64,000 nucleotides of DNA from positions 1,785,337-1,849,336 of the forward strand of contig PCDI01000007.1 in NCBI GenBank assembly GCA_002778195.1, written 5' to 3'. Shown here in pieces: positions 54,525 to 64,000 of this stretch (the first letter of the stretch is position 1; every line of letters starts with the position of its first letter). Below the pieces are notes generated by a model. That model had not been told where the DNA came from. It ran no database searches and saw nothing but the letters and a program-made list of their open reading frames with translations. The translations under genes and the position numbers were made by a program. The DNA comes from Raffaelea ambrosiae (Eukaryota; Ascomycota; Sordariomycetes; Ophiostomatales; Ophiostomataceae).

Positions 54525-57500
54525 AGGGGGACAGTGTCGGCAGATCAGTTTTATGGGTTGCGTTTTTCTTGGGCTTTCTTTCCCCTGGTCTTTTTGTACC
54601 GTTCTCTTTTTTTCTTTTTTTCTTCTTTTTCTTTTCTAGGCAGGTTCTCGTCTCAGCCGACTGGGGTGTGGGCGCTGACCATGGTAGGAAACGGTGGTGC
54701 CTTTCTTGCGGAAAGGATCAAGAGAGGAGATAGATACGATGAAATGGAGAATGAGGGATGCATGTGAAGACACAAAAGAAGAGGCGCAGAACGGCGATGG
54801 GATGTTTCGAGCTGCCTGGGGCGACTTTCTCTGTCTTTCTGACTCGACTCTTCTCTCTGACACTGGTCGTGGGATGAGATTGACCAGACGGCCAGACCGG
54901 ACGGGGCATTCAGGTGATCGCATGGAAATGCGGAGGATGACGAAAAGACGAGCCAAGCAGGTGGACCTGAAGGCTACCAAAATGGTCGATTTTTGATCGA
55001 ATGAGGAGAGTGTGACCGCACAGTGTCTGTGCTGGGGATATGCACGGCACGCGTGCGTCTCCGAGCACCTTGGGGGGCCCGTCTTTTGGAGTCTGCTGCC
55101 TGATAACTAACTAACTATTAGTTACTATGTAAACTACGGTGTAATTGACAGCCACGAACCAGCCTGAGGAATGGCAGGCAGGTAAGGTGCATGGGCCATT
55201 TCGCGTGAGCCACAGCCTCATGTCTGCGTTTGCAGGTCGGATCACGCCACCCCCACAAGCACACAACCACGCATGGCAAACGAACAGCAACGCAGACACG
55301 TACCCTATATAACGGAAAATGAAGAAAAGAAAAAGAAAAAAGAAAGACGATAATGTACATTCTTGGACGGCGCAATCAAATGCACGCTCGCCTCATCGGC
55401 CCCGTGCATACACCGAGGCGACCAAACAGAGGCCTGGATAATCCGGCTTCCAGGCTGCCCGGAAGTCTTCCCTGAAGCTCCTGGAGATACATGGAGATAC
55501 ATGAATCAAGCCAGAGCAAGTAAGGTACATCCCAACATACCCCGTCGTGTGGACGCCCGCGCCCAATCGCCGCACGATCTGTGACGTGTCGCCGGTCCAG
55601 ATGCAGAGAGGGGTGGCTGGCCTTGTCAAAAACGAGTATAGGGAGCCAGACCAGGTAAATCAATCGTGCTCTACGTGCATGCAGAATGGTGCCCCCGAGT
55701 GAACACGTCAATTCCAAGTGCCCCGGCCGCCGTTGCCGCTGCGAACTGTCCAGCAAAATGAACGATCATGGGGGGTTTCCTGTGTTATGCAGTCCACCCA
55801 GACCGGGTTGGCTTCTTCTGCAAGAGGAAGCACAGAAGTCACCTTTTCTCTCGAGCGCCTGCAAGAAGAAGAAAAAAACAATCGCCTGCAAAGCATGCTG
55901 CAAAGCACGCCGCATAGCACGCTGCAGAACTGTAGAAATACATGCACTGCCTCTGCAGAAAGTCTGCAGCGCGCTAGGGCCTTGGTGAAGGAGGGTAGCA
56001 TTGAGAGCCAATGGCCTGTCTTGATACCCAACCACTTTCTTTTTTTTCTCCTCTGCCAGCTAGCCAGCCCCAGACCCCTGTCTGGTGCCTGGCACCAGTT
56101 TGCAGCAGAGGTGCGGCAAGACAGAGGAACACCTCCCCCACGCCACACACAGACACCTTCAAACCGATTCTGTCGATCGTTTCTTGTTGCTGTTGGCTGA
56201 CGGGCAATATCCTATTGGGCTGAGACCATGGCCTGTTTCTTCACATTCCTGGTCCTTTCTGCCTCACCGTAGTTCTTCCTTGTCTCACCACCTTTATTTT
56301 CCGGCTCGTTCAGATGCCGTATCGCCAGCCCTGGACCAATGGCTGCCCAAGCCTATCCTGCCTTCTTGCCAGCCCATGCCATTTCTCGTATCCTACCCTC
56401 TTCCACCGTCGCGGTCACGTTGGCCGTCTTGTTTTGGCAGCCCCATCCGCGGCCGCCTGCCCCCAACGCGCGTGGCCACGATATGCAGCCCGCGGCCGCA
56501 TGATTGGCGACCCAGCAGCCCCAGAACCAGGCCAGCATTGCAGCCTCCTCCCCTCTTCTCCGAGTTTATTTTTTCTTTTGTTTGTGTGGATACGGGATAT
56601 GCATGTTCCTTGTATCCCGTGTATATCATGTGTTTTATGTGTTTACGAGGACTGTGTTGGGTTGCGAGGCTGCCCGTGTACGTAGTGAAGTGCTTCTGTA
56701 GGATATAAAAATATTCGCATGGTCAAGTTGTATTAGTTTATACTCCTGCAGAGCCGCCCCTCAATTCTAAAGTCATCCCTGGCTTCGTCAAACTCGCCCG
56801 TTCCACCGTTTGAGACACCGTGTTTTATACACAAAGATTTCGGCCCCCAGGAATGCACGTCGGAGTTCTTTGTCGCGCTCTTTCAAGCAGCACTTTTCAA
56901 CTTGGCACCAGTGTGGGTTACGGTCGAACCATTGAGGGAACGGCACGGCCCGTTTGGAGACCCAGGCCAGTTTTTCAGGCCTGCCCTCCCCACTTCTTCT
57001 TTTCCTATTGCTCGCCTGCGGCGAGCACCACAACAATCCGTAACAAAGGCAGAATATACTAGAAAAAAAGAAAAAAAGCCATGCAATCCAGAGGCGAGGG
57101 CTGTTGGCTGTACAAGTAGTCGTAACAGACAAGGACAAAAATGCAGGGAACAGCTGGCGTGTGCTTCCGAAAGGGTGCGGATGCTCTCCAATGCAGACCC
57201 AACACGATTTCTATCCGAGCCTTGCAATTCACCCTTTGTACGACGGGGCCAAGGCTGTGTGCTCTAGCCACTTGATAAGTGATATACGACCAAAGGGAGT
57301 CTTCCGCAATTGTTCTGGAAAGACCGCAGACAAACGTTGGCAGTTCGTCCGCTTTTTGCGGCCCCCTACACCCACTCGGCCGTGCCTTTTTCTGTGGAGC
57401 CCCTGGCATAATTTGTTTACATCACACCCAATTGGCGACCATGTGGTCTCAGCACCCAAAAGTCGGGCAGCCGTACATGCCTGTGCACGACTCGCCTCAT

Positions 57501-60500
57501 TACGTGACGTCGGATAAACAAAAAAACAAAGCCTGCCTAGCTTCGAGAGAGGGGAGCAAATACACTGCGATCATGGGCCACGTCTCTGCAAGCGGCCGTG
57601 TTTGGGCGTGTGTCATCACGCCCGGGTCTTTTGCGTTGGCAGCCCAGGCCTCCCCAATGGCCAAGCAGGGCCGAGGCCGCCGCAAGAATCGGGTAGACTC
57701 GCGGTGAATACCACCAGCACACACCTGTGGATTGTGCCATGGCCGACAGCAAGGCAACCTTGGCCCTCTTCATGGCCCTTTAGTTGGACTATAAACAGTA
57801 TTCAGAATACATACAATATTCAAGAGAAATCCTCAGATATTCCAAAAAAAAATAAAATCTTGCCGGTCAATACTTTTCAGCTCCACCCTCCCTTACCAAA
57901 AGCATCCCCTGCTGACAGAGAACAGGAACAGTTCTTTGGCCATCCAGTTCACATCACACCCACGTGTATCACGGCTAGGTTGGCCATCCTTTCGGCCTTG
58001 CTTGCGGGTGTTGGTGAAAGGATGCTGCCGTTCCGTGCTTGCAAAGTGGTCGCCCTGAACGAAAACACGCTGCTCGGTTCCTTATTTTTCCATCCCCACC
58101 CCTTCCAGCACACACACACGCATTGGGAAGAACATATCCCCCCAGCTGGCCAAGCTAATATAGCCCTGGAGCCAGCACATCACTGTCCCGTTCACAAAGA
58201 GACCATCTTGGCACAGTGCCGCTGCGATGTAACTATCCCGTTGCCTTCTCCTCTCCCGGTCTCTCTCGCTCTCTCTCTCTCTCCGTCTCTCTCTCGCCCT
58301 CTAGGCTTCTGCATAGTCTCACCCCCCCCCCCCCCCCCCCCCCGGCCAGTCGGCAACCACCTCAACATCCCACGCTCGACAAACATCGTGGCAGCTTGCG
58401 GCCCATGTCCTCGACCACGACTAAAAAAAGATGAGAGCATGGTCGGCTGTCAGCAGCAAGGAGACCTTCCTCCCCCATCCCTTCTCTCCCACCTCGCCTC
58501 CCACCCCCCTACATGTCTACACGTCTTCCGCCTTTGTTGTAGTCCCATATGACTCGTGTCGGGGCGGATTCAGACTGCAGGTTTTCTGCCGCAGGGCAAC
58601 TAGCATATCGCCACGTCACCCACTCGGTTATAAGCAGAGACGCAAGTACCGCGAGGCCAGAGAGAAGAAGAACGAAGAAAATGGAAATACAAGCGGTAGG
58701 CTTTCCCAACAATAGTTGTTCATAGAAAAGAAAAAAATGTTCTTTCTCTTTGTATCATACGAAAATGACGAATGTCAGCTCTGTTAGGGCCCCCTGCTTT
58801 GGTTGCTGCACGGTCATCACCATGTTCTGATGCAGGCATGCCCTCATTTTCTTCTGTTTTCGTTTCTTTTCTCTCGTCCCTATGTTGCATCTCCCCTGTC
58901 GCGGTATTTCCTTTTCTTTTTCTGTTCTTTTATCTTTTGGCAGACTCTATCTTCCTTGCTCTCGTCTACAGACCGCATGGTATTGGCTGCAGACACATGG
59001 GTTGCTTGGACTTCCGATCCCTATCCCTGAAGATATACGCGAGGGAGGGCAGCCACAAGGCGGAAAAGAGAGTCTGGTCCCCATGTCTTGCTCTGTCAAA
59101 GCATACAATCTTCTTCAGATGTGCACCTTCGCTTGAATTGGGCAAATCGGACTTGTCCCTCGTGAGATGTTTGAATGTTTGTAATTCAGACAAAGTGGTC
59201 CGCCTCCGCTCGCATTGCCACAACAGGTGGAGCACGCTTGTCCACAGGTTCAGAGGTTGGGCGAGCACAACAATTGACTATCCAGACTTTTCGCATCTAT
59301 GAGATTGAGACGCTCGTCTCATTCCTAGTGCTTTTATTTTATTTTATTCCATTTTATTCTGAACTAGTGTCATCCTTTGCCTGTTGGCACTTGGGCCGCA
59401 AGGAGGGATGGTGCAAACCGGCGAGGCTTGTCTACTCGTACACCATCTTCCCGTAGGACCCGTAACCGATTTTTTCCTCTTCAATTTATTATTTTTAACC
59501 CGTCCTTCCACGCCGTTTGTGAATGTCAAGAAAATTAACTACTTGGGGGCTGCAATATCCCTGTGCAACGGTTTCATTTGTTTGCTCTAGTGGGATACGC
59601 ATTCTCATATCAAACTTGGCTGTGTGCGAGGCCACCACCCCTTCCAATGGCAGGTATCACTTACATTGGAGAGGTGTAATGCGCCTCAGATCCTGTACTA
59701 TGTAGTATGTGGGATTACATGCCACTCTCGGCCACTCGGCTGACCCAAAACTAGGATAATGGTAGGTGACCAAGGCAGATGTCGCGCTTTTGCGCGTGAA
59801 AGCCTGCAGGCAGAGTCGACTTATTTTCCCCACAGACACAAAACATAGCTCGGAACGGAAAAGGCGAGCTAGTTGGGCCACTGCCAGTGGCCAGTTGGAC
59901 GGCAAAGGAATATCAGACCAAAAGATAACAAAGTGAGGTTGAGTAACCTGCATAAGGACAGAAAGGGGAGTGCCAGGAATAAATTGAATAAACAGGAAAA
60001 GGATCAAAAAGGAGAACATCAACAGAAAAACGAGCGGAAACAAAAACAAAAAAGAAAAGCAAAAAAAAAGGGAAGAAACCAAAACAGAAAGTATCACACC
60101 CCTAGTCTGCTGCCCTGCAAGCGGTTTGCCCTTGCGCCGTTGGGAGAGGACAAAAAAAAAGGGTGGAAAGGCATAACCCCTCATGCAGTATCCTACTCCA
60201 TCTCATGTACCTCACAATAGTGTGCGTCCTTTAAAGCATGTAGCTAGCAGCAGAGACTTGTATGGCCGTCAATACACTGGGAGGGTCCAATTCAACGGCA
60301 TACATGGGGGTGGTGGGGAAGGGCCGGGTCGGAATTTGAGCCACGATCAACGTGGCTCCATCAAAGGTCGCATGAAAATGTAAGTGTTGGACAGGAAAAG
60401 AAAGAAACTAATTTGTCGGCATGCCCAAGACGAGTTAAGGTGGCACCAGAACGCCAACCCCCCTGGTCCTTTTATACACTCAGGCAAAGAGGGCAGCGAG

Positions 60501-61322
60501 GGGAGAAAACTGTGAGGCAATCAGAGCAACGGCTTTCTGTCTTGCAGGAAGACGACTCATGTACCTGCCTGATGAGTTGTCTCTCTATCCAGGAAGGGGA
60601 TAAAAAAAGGGTATCCACACACTGCACGAGAGCCAGCGCGAGGGACTGACGGACGAAACGAAATCTGACTATGTATAAGTATCCTGTAAGGTCTTTGCTG
60701 CCTGAAAATTTTCAAAACACGGCTTCCTCTAATCTTTTTTTCCCAGATCAATTCCTTTCGGCACATGACAGAGAAAGACCACTGGACGACAGGTCAAGCA
60801 AAGAGCAACACTTGATCCCGGGGGCGGCAAGCCAAACCAGACCAACAAACACCAAAGACTGATGAAAGCCAAAAAAAAGCCCCCAAATAGTGCCTGTCTT
60901 ACCTGTCTGGTCGTGTTTATCTGTAAGTAGGTCACGACGCACGAGTGTAATAAATGACACCCCAAGCCCAGCCAGCACCTAGCTCCCAGCACTCAGAACC
61001 CAGCATGCTGTCTAGCATAGAGCCCATTTCACACTACAGACCTGCACAGCTACTGCTGGTTCGGGCTACTCTCTCTGGCGGCCCTCTATTATGGTGGTCT
61101 CTCTCTGGGCGGCCTGGGTGCATTTCATGTTTACCAAGAGCGGGTCCTCGGCAATGGCTGTCCCCAAGCCCCCTGGTCCAGCGGCGCTGACTTTGTGGAA
61201 GAGAGGCGCAGATTTAAAACAGAACGACGTCTATTCCCTCATTCTCGGGTCCGAAGTCACCCTCCCCCAAATCGATTTGGTAGTCCATAGTCCTCGGCGG
61301 AAGCACACCATAGAACAAGACC
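54525..61322. other. 6.8-kb gene-poor region with homopolymer and CT-rich tracts
   Basis: No credible gene was found. Plus-strand frames such as 57602-58552 are open mainly because the strand is pyrimidine-rich; their translations are low-complexity and resemble no family. A CT-rich tract (about 58247-58305) and a 22-base C-run (about 58322-58343) are present, and a TAACTAACTAACTA repeat lies near 55105. The region could hold long UTRs, non-coding RNAs or distant regulatory DNA for the gene at 61323. Confidence 0.5.
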
Positions 61323-61655
61323 ATGTGCTACTTTGACCAGACTCGCTGGGTCTGCGGTTACTGGAAATGGGGCAGTTTCCGACAGCAGTGCACCAAGGAG
61401 TACCGGACTGGCGAGACGTGCGGTCTAAAACTGGTTTACCATACCTACTTCCTGCCCGAGACGTGCAAGCTGTGCGAGCAGATTGAGAAGAAGAACCGCC
61501 GGTTAGCTAAGCTGTACAAGGACGTCGAGCGGTGGAGGAGGGAAGGAAACCGGACAGCAACAATCGAGAGGGCAATGAATGACATTCAAGAAATCGAGGA
61601 CCGCATCGAGCGGTTGCACATGGACCACCGGGCGCGCCAGGATAGCGTGTCCTGA
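61323..61655 (+). CDS. Small Cys-rich protein with coiled-coil C-terminus
   Basis: Single exon, 110 residues, with the ATG in a good context. Six cysteines lie at residues 2, 11, 23, 33, 48 and 51 in an N-terminal half with many aromatics (VCGYWKWGSFRQQC, ETCKLCEQ). The spacing could bind zinc. From about residue 52 the sequence is a charged helix or coiled coil (KKNRRLAKLYKDVERWRREG, IERAMNDIQEIEDRIERL). I recall similar small proteins across Pezizomycotina but know of no function. There is no signal peptide. It is isolated by long non-coding flanks. Confidence 0.72.
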   Translation: MCYFDQTRWVCGYWKWGSFRQQCTKEYRTGETCGLKLVYHTYFLPETCKLCEQIEKKNRRLAKLYKDVERWRREGNRTATIERAMNDIQEIEDRIERLHMDHRARQDSVS

Positions 61656-64000
61656 GAGAGAGTGAGGGGGGGGGAAGAGAAGAGACCAAACCACATGAAA
61701 AAGGTGAAAAAAGCGAGGCACGAGGGAAAAGAGAAACGACCCGCCAGTAGTGGACCACAACATAACGCCCGGCAGACATTTCGGCAGGCCACTGGCAGAC
61801 ACCATACACCACGAGACACACACAGACGACATCTATTACCAAACATCTACTCGCGACGACGGCAACACAAGGGAGAAAAGGACAAGGACAAGCTGGACAC
61901 CACGCGAACCACAAAAACAACATAAAAACAACAACATGACTCAAGAAGTTAGGCGAATGGGACATTTTGGAAAGCAAGTAGGGATGGGACAGTAAGGGAC
62001 AGGAAAGGAAACGGTGCAGGATTTTATTATTTTTTTTTTTTAATTCTCCGAAAGGAACAGGAGAACACCATAAAAGGCGAAGGGGATATCAAAAAAGACA
62101 TGGAAGGAAAATAAACGAAGCGCGGACTGCAAAAAGGGGAGAAAACGGGCCAAAAAGAACAAAAAAAAAAATAAACAGAAGGGACAGTCTGACACGAAAC
62201 CTCTGTGGCCGAGCCCTCCACAGCTGAGACTTCTTGACGCTCAGGCCGGCAATAACAGAGAAAGACAGGATGACCCATTACAGGGCGCGCAGAACAGAGC
62301 CGAAGAGATCCACGGCTTGCAAGTGTGAGCCCGCCTGGGCGTGTCAAAATCGTGTAGCTAGCCCCAGCGTGCCACGATGGGCACCTCCTTCCAGACCATT
62401 ATGATGGAAGGGGAAAGGAGGAAGCAAGGAGGCCAAATATTTTCCGCTGCAGACACATTGTCTCTTAATTAATATAAACATCCTACCAGTTCTTGATTTC
62501 CATAAGGACCCGAGAGAAACCCAAGAGAGAGCCCAAGTGACGGGAGAAGAAAGCATTAAAAAAGCCCGTAATATTGCTATTGCCTGTGGGTATGGGTATT
62601 TCATGGGCCTCGCTGCTGCAGAGTCATGGATCCCCCGAGATATGCAAAGACCCCTTCCAGCGATCCGACGGCCTGGCGCCCCCCCCCCTGAAAGTTGGGA
62701 CAGAATAGACACCCCCCTGTGCCACTGAGCTGTTGACTTTGTGGTAGGATTGCACTAGCAAAATGCTCTGCAGAAGACAGAAAGACGTTTGCCCATATTT
62801 GGGGGACGGTGTCCAGCGCGCTGGCAGGGAAAATACAACCCTTGCAAAAACGCGGTTTTGCTCCAGCTGGCCTCCCACTGCATCGCCCAGGACGACGCGC
62901 AGAAGCGGAACCCGCCTGTAAGCACAATGTCCAGGGTGCGCTCTGTAACGTAGCTTTGAAAATAGGGTAGAGCCACGGGCGGGAAGACTTTCCCGCTGTG
63001 CCAATGGGGACTTGCCAGCCTTGCTAGCCATGCCCAAACCCGACAACTCGGAACTCCAATGGCCGAAGATGAGAAACAGAAGCACAGAACAAAACCAAAA
63101 CCGACAAGAAGCACAAGAGAAACACAGGCTAATGCGTGTTCTTGCTGTATGCCATACCCGGCGTAGCGAGTGCCAGGATCGCACAGACTCCCGGGCAGAC
63201 AAGGGTGTGATTGTGAACAGAAAAATTTTGTGCTTTCGTGCATTTGTGCATTTGTGGTAATGTGCCGTAAGATACAATTTCATTGTTATCCACCGTTAGT
63301 TGTCGTCTCCTGCCGGGTTTCTTTTTACACTAGCAGCCCTTAGACCACGGAGCCCACCGAGAGGAACCCAGAAACTCCCAGGCTAGCGAGGCAAAACGAA
63401 ACACAAGACATGTAGGACACCAAAACAGAGACAAGCCAGCCAAGCCAGACCACTACACTGTTACTACTGCTCGCAACACACATGCGAGCAAAGCTAGAAT
63501 CTGCGGCCTTCGGGCTAGGGCCCCCACTATCGACCACGGGGCGGACCACCCAAGTGCACGTGGCTCCCGCTCAATGGGCGCTGCCTCCAGTACGATGGGG
63601 TTGATGGCAAAAAATGGTTCAAGGTGGTTCCTACCAGGGCGGATTTGGGAGCAGCTTTTAGGGACGGGCTGGTCTTTGGGATCCAACCGGTGGGCCTCCA
63701 CCGGCCGAACAAGCGAGACAGACGGCGAAAAGGTGAGCAGACAAGGAAAAGCGCGTCCTGGGCCATGCAGATAATGTGGGCGCATGTCTATGAGGACATG
63801 ATGCAGATGATGTGGGTTGTCTGTTACCAGTACGAGCAGCCGTATGCAGATGATGTGGGTATTTATCTTCACCAAGTCCGGGCATGCAGATGTGGGTTGT
63901 CTCTTACCAGTCCTGTATGCAGATGATGTGGGCATATCTGTGGGTATATCTGTTGGAGTATCTCGTGCTTGGGCTGGCGCCATGCAAGTGCAGGTACTCG
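61656..64000. other. Right-edge gene-poor region
   Basis: No credible gene was found in 2.3 kb. A-rich and T-rich tracts lie near 62030 and 62160. A degenerate repeat occupies 63765-63932. The long minus-strand frame at 62624-63283 is low-complexity. Confidence 0.5.
63765..63932. repeat. Five degenerate copies of ATGCAGATGATGTGGG
   Basis: Core copies begin at 63765, 63801, 63844, 63884 and 63917, spaced 33-43 bp apart. Copies 2 and 4 also share a TTGTCT(G/C)TTACCAGT extension. The array may continue past the window edge. Confidence 0.75.

Noticed and set aside
56085..56708. 207-codon plus-strand open frame
   Set aside because: Low-complexity Ser/Pro/Leu translation in a pyrimidine-rich region; no coding features.
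57602..58552. 316-codon plus-strand open frame
   Set aside because: The strand is pyrimidine-rich, which removes stop codons. The translation is Pro/Ser/His-rich low-complexity and crosses a CT tract and a 22-base C-run. There is no family resemblance.
62624..63283. 219-codon minus-strand open frame
   Set aside because: The translation has no recognisable domain and an irregular composition, and no start context or splice sites support it.

Overview
The window is nuclear DNA of a filamentous ascomycete (Pezizomycotina, most likely a Sordariomycete). The evidence is many short GT-AG introns (about 47-160 bp) with CTRAY-like branch sites, two Zn(2)Cys(6) regulators, a fungal STAND-type N-terminus on an ankyrin protein, and single-copy eukaryotic genes (proteasome alpha-3, Mediator Med7, Bye1, Tapt1/Emp65, Urn1-like). 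All gene models were spliced by eye from reading frame, splice sites and family resemblance. No alignment or expression data were used.

Left part (about 0.8-32.8 kb) is an accessory, metabolism-rich region. In order it holds: salicylate-hydroxylase-like FAD monooxygenase A; Zn2Cys6 regulator 1; a small secreted cysteine protein; an Old Yellow Enzyme-like flavin oxidoreductase; an M20 amidohydrolase; an allantoate-permease-type MFS carrier; a 56-residue membrane protein; a decayed sugar-transporter gene; a cyclase-family hydrolase; a secreted HAD phosphatase resembling bacterial phosphorylcholine phosphatase; Zn2Cys6 regulator 2; FAD monooxygenase B; an unrecognised 120-residue protein; a fumarylacetoacetate-hydrolase (FAH) family enzyme; a DUF3500 protein; and a DHA1-type MFS transporter. 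Two aromatic-ring monooxygenases, an FAH-type hydrolase, an OYE, a cyclase, an amidohydrolase, two carriers and two regulators together suggest a catabolic cluster for an aromatic, heterocyclic or amide-conjugated compound. No ring-cleaving dioxygenase is visible.

Middle part (about 33.5-54.5 kb) is gene-dense and mostly conserved: an acidic-tailed unknown protein, an ankyrin protein with a STAND-like N-terminus, an Urn1-like WW/FF splicing factor, Tapt1/Emp65, a PAP2 lipid phosphatase, proteasome alpha-3, Bye1, Med7, a CCDC16/ZNF830-like protein that appears to lack its zinc finger, and an F-box protein. Several pairs are divergent and share short promoters.

Right part (about 54.5-64 kb) is gene-poor. 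About 6.8 kb without a credible gene precedes one small Cys-rich coiled-coil protein at 61.3 kb, and another 2.3 kb of non-coding sequence with a degenerate repeat follows it. A single N lies in a CTT microsatellite near 49.7 kb.
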